Shown: in pieces, positions 21,836-30,807 of the stretch
Layout of the letters: every line of letters begins with the position of its first letter
Position numbering within the stretch: the first letter of the stretch is position 1
IMG/VR virus record: IMGVR_UViG_3300032236_001771
Coordinates: 100,077-135,187 of that record
Source: a virus
Reading direction: 5' to 3' (one strand)
DNA length: 35,111 nucleotides
Program-made: the position numbers and the translations under genes
Notes under the pieces: generated by a model
The model's input: the letters and a program-made list of their open reading frames with translations, nothing else
Databases searched by the model: none
What the model was told of the DNA's origin: nothing

Positions 21836-21863
21836 TTACTAAAACTCTTTTTTATGTTATAAT
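21835..21863 (+). promoter_or_regulatory. Second sigma-70-like promoter after the tRNA
   Basis: TTTACT at 21835-21840 (4 of 6 matches to -35), a 17-base spacer and a perfect TATAAT at 21858-21863. The predicted start is near 21870, at the 5' edge of a hairpin. Confidence 0.6.
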
Positions 21864-21869
21864 ACATAA

Positions 21870-21943
21870 GACGATACTGTTCGTCAGTGACCCAAAGTTC
21901 GTGTGAAATATACCTCAGGCAGATTACTGTCTGGGGTTTTATT
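21870..21943 (+). ncRNA. Candidate small non-coding RNA (about 70 nt)
   Basis: Between the promoter at 21835-21863 and a terminator ending near 21943 there is no substantial ORF. The transcript would begin with a hairpin (GACGA 21870-21874 with TCGTC 21881-21885, loop TACTGT). It continues with an A/C/G single-stranded stretch and ends in a ten-pair terminator stem. This promoter-hairpin-linker-terminator layout is typical of bacterial small RNAs. Target and function are unknown. An alternative is that this is only the spacer and terminator of the tRNA transcript. Confidence 0.5.
21913..21943 (+). terminator. Rho-independent terminator between tRNA/sRNA and fibre genes
   Basis: CCTCAGGCAG (21913-21922) pairs with CTGTCTGGGG (21927-21936) around ATTA, ten pairs with two G-T, followed by TTTTATT. 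It should stop the host-promoter transcripts of the island before the fibre genes. The last T is the first base of the late promoter box. Confidence 0.8.
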
Positions 21944-21950
21944 ATAAATA
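21943..21950 (+). promoter_or_regulatory. T4-type late promoter (TATAAATA)
   Basis: A perfect TATAAATA, directly after the terminator and 56 bases before the ATG of the collar/fibre gene. It is the only full match to the T4 late consensus in an intergenic part of the window. Confidence 0.75.
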
Positions 21951-21965
21951 TCAGTACCCGGCAAA

Positions 21966-22007
21966 ATGGATTTTTATATCCTAAGATCCTTACTACTGAA
22001 TAACTAA
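21966..22007 (+). CDS. Possible 13-codon leader peptide before the fibre gene
   Basis: An ATG about ten bases after the predicted late transcription start opens a 13-codon frame (MDFYILRSLLLNN). Its TAA overlaps the ATG of the 1324-residue gene (TAATG). The overlap repeats the coupling seen elsewhere in the genome, but there is no convincing ribosome-binding site and the frame could be chance. Confidence 0.3.
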   Translation: MDFYILRSLLLNN

Positions 22008-25000
22008 TGGCTCTTACTAGAATTACCAATTTAATTACATCTACAACTGGTAGAGTGTTATATGTAAATCCAGATGATTTTGAAGCAACAGATATAATTA
22101 GTAATAGAGGTAATTCTCCATTAAGACCATTTAAGACAATACAAAGAGCATTAATTGAAGTTGCTAAATTTAGTTATGTTCCTGGAGATGGAGGTCAAAA
22201 TGATAAATTTGACCAGTTTACCATTATGTTATATCCAGGTAATCATATTATTGATAATAGACCTGGAAGTGCAACAGCATCTATATCAGCGTTAACTGAT
22301 AATTCATTATATGATATACAAAATTCAAATAATGTATTATATCAATTTAATAGTGTTCGTGGTGGAGTAATTGTACCAAGAGGTGCTTCTATTGTTGGAA
22401 TGGATTTAAGGAAAACAAAAATTATTCCTAAATTCATTCCAGATCCAACGGCAACAAATAATGGAACTATTCAATCTGATTATCCAACAACTGGTATATT
22501 TAATACCAGTGGAGATCAAGCAACTAGATTATTAACAGCAATTGATGATGATACTAGAAGTGCTATTTTTAGAATTACTGGAGCTTGTTATTTTTGGCAA
22601 TTTAGTATTTTTGATGGTGATGCTACAATTTATACTGGAGCACCAAATTCCTCAGCACAATTAACAGCATTATCTGGAAATGATGCATTATTCAGTCGCC
22701 ATAAATTAACAGTATTTGAATATGCTTGTGTTGCTGATTTAACTTTATATTATCAAAAATTATCTAATGCATTAAGTATTCCAATTACAGATGCATTAGG
22801 ACAAAGATCAGAAGAAACCAGAATAGTTGGTCCTGGAGGAATTCAATCTGATATTATAAGATTATCATCAATTACATATAATACTAATATTGCTACAGCT
22901 ACAACAGTTCAAAGTAATGGTACTACTCCATTAGCACATGGATTTTCAATTGGCAATCAAGTCAATGTAAGTAATGCAACAAGTCCTCTTTATAATGGTA
23001 GTTTTAGAATTGTATCTCTTTCTAGTTCTGCTGGAACTGGTACTACAATTGATCAATTTAGTTATCAAATGGCAGGAATTCCTAGTTCCAATGCAGTTGC
23101 AAATACTAACACTGTTCTTAATTGTACATTAGAAACAGATACTGTTGATTCTGCATCACCATATGTTTTTAATATTTCGCTTAGATCCACATATGGTATG
23201 TGTGGACTTCATGCAAATGGAGCTTTTGCTAGCGGATTCAAGAGCATGGTTGTTGCTCAGTATACTGGTATATCATTACAAAAAGATGATAGAGCTTATG
23301 TAAGATATTGTAATGGTAGTTATATTTTGGGAACAGGAACAAGTTGTAATGGTGCCACATATAATTATCTAGCACATCAAGATATTAATTCCAAATACAG
23401 AAAAAATTGGAATCATTATCATATGAAAGTATCAAATAATGGATACGCTCAATTAGTTTCTACTTTTGCAATTGGATATTCAGTACAATTCCTTGTAGAA
23501 TCTGGTGGAGATATGTCTATCACCAATTCAAACTCTAGTTTTGGTGCAAATTCTTTAATATCTAAAGGATTTAAAGGTACAACATTTACTAAAGATTCAT
23601 TTGGAATAATTACAGATGTTATTCCTCCAAAATCTTTATCTAATATTAGTATACAAAATATATCATATCTTCCTTTGGATTTGGGACTCATTCGTTCGGT
23701 AAATGATAATAGTAAATTGTATCTTTATGGATACAATAATTTACAATTACCTCCATCAACACAGATATTAAATTATTTTATTGGTGGTAAAACTAATGAT
23801 ACTATTTCTGTTGATTTTGTTGGAAATAATAATACTATTATTACAAAATCAGACACTATCTATCCAAATGGACCTTCAGTAAAAACTGCAACTATTAATA
23901 CTGTTTCTAGTCCATTAAAATGGGATAGTACAAATAGTAATTGGTATTTAAATGTCAGTAGTACAAACATTGGTTCTTATATTGTATCTGGTTCTACTGG
24001 ACCATCACCAATTGCATATATTCAAAGAAAGCCTGATAATAGGACATTAAATGATAAAATTTATCGTTTAAGATTGTTTATTCCAAATACTAGTGTAAAT
24101 GCAGGGCCTCCACAAAAAGGATTTGTTATTCAACCATATAATTCTGGAATAGGATTAGCTTCTGCATATACAAATGTATTTTATATTTTTGATATAGAAA
24201 CATATCAAGCATTTGTTCCCAATTCTAAAGATGGAATTTATTATCTAACAGTTTTAATTGGTGATATTCAAGTAAATAATTCATATTTTGATAATAAAAA
24301 GTTTGGTCAAAATATTAATAATCTTTATCCAGCAACAGATATTGATAATTTAGTTGATGATCCAACTGCAACAGTAAGCACTGCAGATATTCAACAAATT
24401 GGATTAGTTAATGTAGATGATTCATCTAGAAGTATTACTAGAGAATCAATTAATTTGTGGAAAACAAATTCTAGTATTTCAATTTCAACTAATGCAAATA
24501 TTGGGGATACAGAAACAAGAAAAATTTCAGTTGGAGCTGGTATTTCTGTAGAATTAAGAAGACCTTCTATTCTTCGTGCTGGTAACCAAACATTTGAATA
24601 TACTGGATATGGTCCAGGAAATTATTCAACTGCTTTCCCATCAAGACAAACTAGAATTTTAACTGCCAGTGAAACTTTGTATTCTCAATCGTTACAAGAG
24701 TCTGGTGGTGTTTCGTTCTATTCTGGATTGAATTCAAATGGAAATCTTTATATTGGAAATATTGTAATTGATCCAGTTACAGGAACAAGTACAACAGTAA
24801 ATAATCCTACTACATCACAAGATGGTGGAAATACTGCAATCTTTACTGGGGTAACAATTAAAAATACATTAAATGTAATTGGTGGTCCAAATAATAATGC
24901 AACAAGCATTTTTTCAGGACCAATTTTAGTTAATAATAAACTTGGTCTTTCTGGAAATCTTGAAATAAATTCAAATTATTCATCAACTTCTCCATTTACT

Positions 25001-25981
25001 GGAGTAAGATTTAATGCTGTTGTTGCAAATTCACCAACTGTAATTCCAGTTTTTGATGTAAAAGTAAATAATTCTAGTAGATTTAAAGTTAATAGTGATG
25101 GTGGTATTGTTATTAATGGTCCACTTACTGGAACTGGTATTTCTACAGCAGTAACAACTGGTTCTAGAAATGGATTAAGTGTACAAACTGGTTCTAATGG
25201 TTCTGGATTATCATATGATCCTAATAGTGGAATATTTACTTATGGTTTACCTTCATTACAGCAGGTAACAGATTCAGGTTCAAGTACAAATAGAGCAATT
25301 ATTATACAAAATACTACATCATCTAATAGTACTGATAGTGGAGCATTAAGAGTTCTTGGTGGTATAGGTATTGGTGGTGCATTATATGCTGGTGGAGATA
25401 TTGTTGGGGCTTCGGTATCTTCTGCTGGTGCTATTTCTGGTAGTTCATTAAGTGTTGGCTCTGGTGCTATTACTGGTGGTTCATTGAATGTTAGTTTGGG
25501 TGCTATTACTGGTGGAACTATTACTGGAACAACATTTGTTGGTAATGGAACTATTCCAGTTGGTGGAATTATTATGTGGTCTGGAAGTATTTCTTCTGTT
25601 CCTACTGGATGGGCATTATGTAATGGATCAAATGGCACACCAGATTTAAGAGATAGATTTATTGTTGGTGCTGGTAATTCTTATAATCCAGGAAATACTG
25701 GTGGTGCTAATAATGTTACTTTAGACCTTACTCAAATTCCATCACATACGCACCCTGTTACTGACCCTGGACATACACATCTTACTGCTAATACAAGTGT
25801 TGCTATTAATAATGGGGGTGGTTATGGTGCAGGAAGTGGAAGTGGTCTTGGTCCAATTGGTAATACTACAATAACTGCATCTGCATTCACTGGTATTGGT
25901 GTAGGTAATACTGGTGGAGGACAGGCACATGAAAACAGACCACCATATTATGCCCTTGCTTTTATTATGAGGACTGTATGA
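22007..25981 (+). CDS. Fibre/adhesin with pectate-lyase-like start and tail-collar C terminus
   Basis: A 1324-residue structural protein. The N-terminal part (VLYVNPDDFEATDIISNRGN, RPFKTIQRALIEVAKFSYVP, FTIMLYPGNHIIDNRPG) is a cyanophage-conserved module resembling the first turns of pectate-lyase-type beta-helices. A repetitive beta-helix-like middle follows. A RPSILRAGNQTFEYTGYG module lies near residues 852-870. The Gly/Ser-rich tail leads into a phage tail collar domain (about 1185-1225: GGIIMWSG, PTGWALCNG, DLRDRFIVGAG). His-rich HTHPVTDPGHTH (about 1247-1258) resembles the metal-binding H-x-H of T4 short and long fibre tips, and it ends ENRPPYYALAFIMRTV. It is probably a baseplate- or fibre-associated host-contact protein. 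There is no enzymatic residue set for lyase activity. Confidence 0.8.
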   Translation: MALTRITNLITSTTGRVLYVNPDDFEATDIISNRGNSPLRPFKTIQRALIEVAKFSYVPGDGGQNDKFDQFTIMLYPGNHIIDNRPGSATASISALTDNSLYDIQNSNNVLYQFNSVRGGVIVPRGASIVGMDLRKTKIIPKFIPDPTATNNGTIQSDYPTTGIFNTSGDQATRLLTAIDDDTRSAIFRITGACYFWQFSIFDGDATIYTGAPNSSAQLTALSGNDALFSRHKLTVFEYACVADLTLYYQKLSNALSIPITDALGQRSEETRIVGPGGIQSDIIRLSSITYNTNIATATTVQSNGTTPLAHGFSIGNQVNVSNATSPLYNGSFRIVSLSSSAGTGTTIDQFSYQMAGIPSSNAVANTNTVLNCTLETDTVDSASPYVFNISLRSTYGMCGLHANGAFASGFKSMVVAQYTGISLQKDDRAYVRYCNGSYILGTGTSCNGATYNYLAHQDINSKYRKNWNHYHMKVSNNGYAQLVSTFAIGYSVQFLVESGGDMSITNSNSSFGANSLISKGFKGTTFTKDSFGIITDVIPPKSLSNISIQNISYLPLDLGLIRSVNDNSKLYLYGYNNLQLPPSTQILNYFIGGKTNDTISVDFVGNNNTIITKSDTIYPNGPSVKTATINTVSSPLKWDSTNSNWYLNVSSTNIGSYIVSGSTGPSPIAYIQRKPDNRTLNDKIYRLRLFIPNTSVNAGPPQKGFVIQPYNSGIGLASAYTNVFYIFDIETYQAFVPNSKDGIYYLTVLIGDIQVNNSYFDNKKFGQNINNLYPATDIDNLVDDPTATVSTADIQQIGLVNVDDSSRSITRESINLWKTNSSISISTNANIGDTETRKISVGAGISVELRRPSILRAGNQTFEYTGYGPGNYSTAFPSRQTRILTASETLYSQSLQESGGVSFYSGLNSNGNLYIGNIVIDPVTGTSTTVNNPTTSQDGGNTAIFTGVTIKNTLNVIGGPNNNATSIFSGPILVNNKLGLSGNLEINSNYSSTSPFTGVRFNAVVANSPTVIPVFDVKVNNSSRFKVNSDGGIVINGPLTGTGISTAVTTGSRNGLSVQTGSNGSGLSYDPNSGIFTYGLPSLQQVTDSGSSTNRAIIIQNTTSSNSTDSGALRVLGGIGIGGALYAGGDIVGASVSSAGAISGSSLSVGSGAITGGSLNVSLGAITGGTITGTTFVGNGTIPVGGIIMWSGSISSVPTGWALCNGSNGTPDLRDRFIVGAGNSYNPGNTGGANNVTLDLTQIPSHTHPVTDPGHTHLTANTSVAINNGGGYGAGSGSGLGPIGNTTITASAFTGIGVGNTGGGQAHENRPPYYALAFIMRTV

Positions 25982-25984
25982 GTT

Positions 25985-25991
25985 CTAAATA
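25985..25991 (+). promoter_or_regulatory. Late-type promoter box (CTAAATA)
   Basis: CTAAATA four bases after the preceding stop and 25 bases before the ATG of the 1492-residue fibre gene; the same spacing class as other boxes in this window. Confidence 0.6.
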
Positions 25992-26016
25992 TTTAAAAAA
26001 AGATACGAGTAAGTAA

Positions 26017-29000
26017 ATGCCATTAACGACCATAGGTGGAAATAGAATAACCACCGGCAGTATTGCTGAAGACAGATTAATTTATCCATATGTAAATATT
26101 TCCGGCGATACAATGACCGGAACATTAAATTTACCATCAAATGGATTAGTTGTTGGTACAAATCAATTAGTTGTTACTAACAATAGTGGTAATGTTAGAA
26201 TTGGTATTGGGAATGCAAATCCACAATATGCTCTTGATGTAACTGGACAAATAAATGCAACTAGTTTATCAATTAGTAATCAATTTAATATCAATAGTAT
26301 TGCATTAAGTACTTATGGTAGTGGTTCTGCTCCTGCAATAACGTTTAGTGGTGATACAACAACAGGTATTATAAGAAGTTATACTAATACTGTTGGATTT
26401 GTTTCTGCTGGAGCTACATCGTTAACAACAAATTCTTCTGAACTTGTTAATTATTCTGGAAAATATTCTTATATTAGGAATTCTGTTAGTGAAGCTGCTA
26501 TTGAATATAATTCAACTTATGATAAGTTATATTTTGGTAATGGAGTAACTTCTATTAGTTTTAGAACAAATAATGGTTCTGATAGAATTTTTATTAATTC
26601 TGATGGTAATGTTGGAATTAATACAAATACAATCAATCCAAATTATAAATTGTCTGTTAATGGAAGAATATATTCTACCAATGGATATTCTGGATTACAA
26701 ATAACAGATCTTCCTGGTGTTACCAGAAATCCACAAAGCGGGGAAATTTTAATTGGTAACAATACTAATATTTGGTCTTTAGGTACACTTACTGCAGGAA
26801 CTGGAATTTCCATTATTAATTCTAATGGTGCTATTATAATTACTACAAATGTTGGTGGTGGTTCTAGTGGTGGATCAATTGGTTCTGGGGTATCAAGTAT
26901 TAGTGGAACTGCAAATCAAATTTATGTTAGTAGTACTACTGGAAATATTGTAGCAAGTTTACCACAAGATATTAATATCACATCAAATGTTAGATTTAAT
27001 AATGTTACGGCAAATACATTTTATGGATCTGGTTCTGGAATAACTCAAATTCCAAATACTGCATTATCTTCTAGTTCTGTTAGTGTTAATACAATTAATG
27101 GTATTTCTGGTGGTGGTTCAGTTGCTCTTGGTGGTAGTTTAACATTATCTAATACTGGAGTTACTTCTTTATATGGTACAGCAAGTCAAGTATTAGTTTC
27201 AAGTAATACTGGAAATATAACACTTTCTCTTCCTCAAAGTATTGCAAGTACATCAAGTCCCACATTTTCTGGTCTTACATTAAATTCACCATTAGGAATT
27301 TATTCTGGAGGAACTGGATTAACATCAACTGGAGTAATATCAACAGTATTAACGTCAACAGGAACTGGTACAACATGGGCAATTATTCCTGGAGAAGTTG
27401 CATTAAAACGTTATTATGTTACTAAAAATGGTAGTGATAGTAATGATGGATTATCAGTAAAATATGCATTTGGTTCTATTAGTTATGCTTTACTTCAAGC
27501 AGCATCTGCTGGAGTTCCTTGTGCAATTTATGTATCTTCTGGTGATTATACATTAAATAATTCTGCTGGTCCAGTAACAATCCCAGCAAATTGTTCTTTA
27601 ATTGGTGATTCAGTAAGAGAAACAGTTATTCGTCCATCAACAAATGGAAACGGATTATTTTATTTTTCAAGTGGGATTTATCTTGGTAATTTTGCTTTTA
27701 GAGATAAATTAAATTTAGACGGAACATATGCCGGAACTTGGAGTTGGGTAGGACAATTTGTTCCTAATGGAATTATTGTTCAATCTCCATATATTCAAAA
27801 TTGTTCTATAATTTCTGGTACAACACCAGATGGATTACTTGGTAATGGTGGTGGAGGAATTTTAGCTGATGGTAATGCATTGAATGCAGCAACTGTATTA
27901 AAGAGTATGGTTGCTAATGCATTCACTATTATTAGTTCAAATGGTATTGGATATCAAGTACAGAACAATGCTTATATGCAATTGGTTTCTGTCTTCACTA
28001 TTTTCTGTAATAAAGGGGTTTATACAAAATCTGGTGGTTATGTTTCTGTTTCTAATTCTGCCAATAATTTTGGTAATTATGCTTTATATTCGGAAGGTTT
28101 TTCAACAACTGCATTTAATCAAGATTCTGGAACAATTGTTGGTTCTGGATATGATACTAGCTTTGGATTAGGAACAACGGTTTCTTATTTACAGATAAAT
28201 GGATTAGGAAGATTTTCAAATAGTGATCAATCAAATTATATTGTAAAATTTTATGGAGCAGGTAATACTGATGTAACTGCAACGTATGTTAATGGATATA
28301 ATCTTGGAAATCAAGTTTATGTTAATGAAGTTAATTTAGTTGGTAGTGGTGTTTCTTCTATAGATTATAGATTTTTATTAAATACAACATTGTCTACTGG
28401 TTCTACTTTACCAACAGATGGTACTGTATCTGTTAAATTGTATAGACCAAGTATTATTAATGCCTCTAATTATACTTGGGAGTATGTTGGATCTGGTATA
28501 TCGTATTCTGCTTTCCCTGGAAAAAATCCAATTCAATTAGGATTAACGCAGAAAACATCTAGGGAACAATATGATTATCAATCAGCAACAGATAATGGAG
28601 AAACTGGACCAACAGCAGCAAATTATGGAAGAATTTATGCTTCAGGAACAAATGAAACTGGTGATTTTAAAGTAGGAAAATTAATTACAGCAAATAATAG
28701 AATTGGAAATCTTACTCTTAAAGGTTCTATTTCTTTAGATAGAATTTATACGTTAAAATTTGTTAATAGTCCTATTTCTGTTAATAATATTTCATCTGAT
28801 CCCACTTTAGGTGGAGCAAATGCAAACGATACTACATTATCTACACAAAAAGCAATAACAACCTATTCGGTTAATAATTTAGGTTCGTTATATAATAAAG
28901 TTCCAACAACTGGATCAGGTTCTAGTTTTTCTAATGGAAATTATCTTGTACAACTTGATGGTACTGGAAGAATTAATGCTTCTCAAATACCACCATTGCC

Positions 29001-30495
29001 AATCTATAATACTTTTAGTGTTGGTAGTACTTCAGACAGATATACCTCTGGTACAACATATCCTACGTTAAAAATTGGTGATATTGTTTTACAGCAAAAT
29101 CCACTTTCTAACTGGATTGTTAAAAATTTACCTACAAACCAAATCAATTTTACTTTAACTATTTCTAGTGGTACATTTGAAAATAATACTTCATTTATTC
29201 AATATGGAACTGGAAATACTGGTTATATTACATCTATTACAGGTTCTGGTGCAACATATAGTGTAACCGCATTAATTACTAATGGATATTTTGGTACTGG
29301 AATTACTGTACAAAAAGTTGGTAATGCAGCTTCTGTTGGAACTATTACAAACTTAGTTGATAATTTCCAACGTCTTGATTCTAATACTAATACGATTGAT
29401 GCTTCAGCAATTATTTCGGGAATTATTACTCCTGGTAGATTAGGAACTGGTGTTGCTAACTCTGATAGTTTCTTAACTGGTAATTCAACTTATTCTAAAG
29501 TTGTACAATCTTTATCGTTAGCTTATGCTGATGCAGATAATCCTGTTAATTTATTTTCTACATTAACAACAGGAACTGGGTCATCTACGTTATATTATAA
29601 AGATATTACAATTGATATTAATAAAGTTGATTCTAACTTAATAAGTGGTGGATTTACAAATCTTGGTGTTGCTAAGTTTAATAGTAATGATTTTACTGTT
29701 GGAACTGTAGGAACTGCGGGTCAAGTATCATTAAGTACAGTTTCAACAGCTAAAGGTGGATTTGGACAAAATGTAAGTTCATCAACAGGTTTAGTTAGAT
29801 TTACTGCAGGAACATTAAGTTTTGATACTAAAGCATTCCCAACAGGAACTATTGTTGGTACAACAGATAATCAACAGATATCAAATAAACTTATTGGTAG
29901 TGGATCTACTTGGAATGGAAATATTATTTCTATTTCTTATGGTGGTACTGGAGCAACAAGTCAATCTACAGCAGCAAATAATATTCTTCCTTCACAATCA
30001 ACATATGCTGGAAATTATTTAATTACTGATGGAACAAATGCTTATTGGGGTGTTGGAGTATCAACAGTTGTTGCTGGAACTGGTATTACAGTTAGTGGTG
30101 TAGGAACAGGAACAGTTACGGTTTCCTTCAATTCAAGTGCATCATTACCTTCTATAAATATCAATACATCAAGTATTGGTACTGGAGATACTACAACATC
30201 TAATACTTCACAAGTAGTATTGGATAATTTTTCCAGTAGTTCTTATAGAACAGCTAAGTATTTGATACAAATAAAAAATACTGATAATACCGCGTATCAA
30301 TCATCAGAATTGCTTTTAATTCATGATGGAACAACTGCTTACTTGACACAGTATGCTATAATAAATACAGGCACTAATCTTGGAACATTTGATTCTACGG
30401 TTTCTGCTGGCGGAACAGTTTCGTTATTATATACCCCAACATTTAATAACAATAAAGTTAGATTCTATCGCACGTACATTCAAACATTTAATTAA
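26017..30495 (+). CDS. Large tail fibre protein (1492 aa)
   Basis: A long, Gly/Ser/Thr/Asn-rich fibre. The N-terminal 110 residues contain SGDTMTGTLNLP, a phage-fibre repeat, and a NPQYALDVTG motif of the kind repeated in structural fibres. A beta-helix-like module near residues 465-720 opens with RYYVTKNGSDSNDGLSVKYA and resembles pectate-lyase-type proteins; it shares the MQLVSVFTIF...GFSTTAFNQDSG pattern with the preceding gene. A RPSIINASNYTWEYVGSG module follows near 810. The last 100 residues form a compact domain with LLLIHDGTT, similar to the end of the gene at 33822. A late box precedes the ATG. It is probably the main receptor-binding or fibre shaft subunit. Confidence 0.82.
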   Translation: MPLTTIGGNRITTGSIAEDRLIYPYVNISGDTMTGTLNLPSNGLVVGTNQLVVTNNSGNVRIGIGNANPQYALDVTGQINATSLSISNQFNINSIALSTYGSGSAPAITFSGDTTTGIIRSYTNTVGFVSAGATSLTTNSSELVNYSGKYSYIRNSVSEAAIEYNSTYDKLYFGNGVTSISFRTNNGSDRIFINSDGNVGINTNTINPNYKLSVNGRIYSTNGYSGLQITDLPGVTRNPQSGEILIGNNTNIWSLGTLTAGTGISIINSNGAIIITTNVGGGSSGGSIGSGVSSISGTANQIYVSSTTGNIVASLPQDINITSNVRFNNVTANTFYGSGSGITQIPNTALSSSSVSVNTINGISGGGSVALGGSLTLSNTGVTSLYGTASQVLVSSNTGNITLSLPQSIASTSSPTFSGLTLNSPLGIYSGGTGLTSTGVISTVLTSTGTGTTWAIIPGEVALKRYYVTKNGSDSNDGLSVKYAFGSISYALLQAASAGVPCAIYVSSGDYTLNNSAGPVTIPANCSLIGDSVRETVIRPSTNGNGLFYFSSGIYLGNFAFRDKLNLDGTYAGTWSWVGQFVPNGIIVQSPYIQNCSIISGTTPDGLLGNGGGGILADGNALNAATVLKSMVANAFTIISSNGIGYQVQNNAYMQLVSVFTIFCNKGVYTKSGGYVSVSNSANNFGNYALYSEGFSTTAFNQDSGTIVGSGYDTSFGLGTTVSYLQINGLGRFSNSDQSNYIVKFYGAGNTDVTATYVNGYNLGNQVYVNEVNLVGSGVSSIDYRFLLNTTLSTGSTLPTDGTVSVKLYRPSIINASNYTWEYVGSGISYSAFPGKNPIQLGLTQKTSREQYDYQSATDNGETGPTAANYGRIYASGTNETGDFKVGKLITANNRIGNLTLKGSISLDRIYTLKFVNSPISVNNISSDPTLGGANANDTTLSTQKAITTYSVNNLGSLYNKVPTTGSGSSFSNGNYLVQLDGTGRINASQIPPLPIYNTFSVGSTSDRYTSGTTYPTLKIGDIVLQQNPLSNWIVKNLPTNQINFTLTISSGTFENNTSFIQYGTGNTGYITSITGSGATYSVTALITNGYFGTGITVQKVGNAASVGTITNLVDNFQRLDSNTNTIDASAIISGIITPGRLGTGVANSDSFLTGNSTYSKVVQSLSLAYADADNPVNLFSTLTTGTGSSTLYYKDITIDINKVDSNLISGGFTNLGVAKFNSNDFTVGTVGTAGQVSLSTVSTAKGGFGQNVSSSTGLVRFTAGTLSFDTKAFPTGTIVGTTDNQQISNKLIGSGSTWNGNIISISYGGTGATSQSTAANNILPSQSTYAGNYLITDGTNAYWGVGVSTVVAGTGITVSGVGTGTVTVSFNSSASLPSININTSSIGTGDTTTSNTSQVVLDNFSSSSYRTAKYLIQIKNTDNTAYQSSELLLIHDGTTAYLTQYAIINTGTNLGTFDSTVSAGGTVSLLYTPTFNNNKVRFYRTYIQTFN
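30193..30495 (+). repeat. Copy 1 of the C-terminal LIHDGTT module
   Basis: Encodes the last about 100 residues of the 1492-residue fibre: TSQVV, YRTAKYLIQIKN, LLLIHDGTT, IINTG, FDSTVSAGG, LLYTPT. The same order recurs at the end of the 211-residue gene (34165-34457). Protein-level paralogy is clear; the DNA has diverged. Confidence 0.8.
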
Positions 30496-30506
30496 GGAGT
30501 TAATTT

Positions 30507-30740
30507 ATGGCCCGTTTTCAAACTGAATTGGAAAATCTTCAAAAACAACAAAAAGAAACTATTGAAAAGTTTCAAGCTGCTGAAGCAGAAGCTTCCCGAT
30601 ATCGTGAACTTACAATTAAGCTTCAAGGAGCTATTGAAATTCTAACTTCTATGGATCAAGTACCTGAAGAAACTTCAGTTGCTCCTGTAAATCCAGAAGT
30701 TATGCCTGAAGTTCCTGCAGAACCTGCACCTGCAGCTTGA
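30507..30740 (+). CDS. Small coiled-coil protein, candidate gp57A-like fibre chaperone
   Basis: A 77-residue protein with AAGGAG at 30494-30499 as a strong ribosome-binding site. Residues 1-50 form a predicted coiled coil (MARFQTELENLQKQQKETIE, then YRELTIKLQGAIEILTSM). The C-terminal 25 residues are Pro/Ala/Glu-rich. Size, coiled coil and the KLQGAIEIL stretch are reminiscent of T4 gp57A (79 aa; SKILQGTLAEI), the general chaperone for fibre trimerisation. The location directly after a giant fibre gene supports this. The similarity is short, so the role is an inference. A strong terminator follows. Confidence 0.6.
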   Translation: MARFQTELENLQKQQKETIEKFQAAEAEASRYRELTIKLQGAIEILTSMDQVPEETSVAPVNPEVMPEVPAEPAPAA

Positions 30741-30760
30741 TTTTAATAATTTAATTCTAA

Positions 30761-30801
30761 ACCCCTACCTGTACTAAATATATACAGGTAGGGGTTTTTT
30801 T
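30761..30801 (+). terminator. Strong terminator carrying a late promoter in its loop
   Basis: A perfect 13-pair stem (ACCCCTACCTGTA 30761-30773 with TACAGGTAGGGGT 30783-30795) and a run of seven T (30795-30801). The nine-base loop is CTAAATATA, which contains a late-type box. The 3' arm also holds AGGGG, the nearest Shine-Dalgarno-like sequence for the next gene. Confidence 0.95.
30774..30780 (+). promoter_or_regulatory. Late-type promoter box in the terminator loop
   Basis: CTAAATA, ending 27 bases before the next ATG (30808). Transcription starting about six bases later would include only the 3' arm of the terminator, so the new RNA could not form the hairpin. Confidence 0.55.
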
Positions 30802-30807
30802 AATACC

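Noticed and set aside
25240-25638. - strand ORF with Pro/Ile/Ala repeats
   Set aside because: It mirrors the Gly/Ser/Thr repeats of the fibre gene on the + strand; low-complexity shadow.
22007-25981. Pectate lyase enzyme
   Set aside because: Only the beta-helix-like opening is similar; no catalytic Arg/Asp set can be recognised, and the rest is structural.
30343-30367. TTGACA, TATAAT and AATAAATA inside the large fibre gene
   Set aside because: The spacer between the -35-like and -10-like elements is only 8 bases, and the late-type box is in coding sequence, 140 bases from the next gene.
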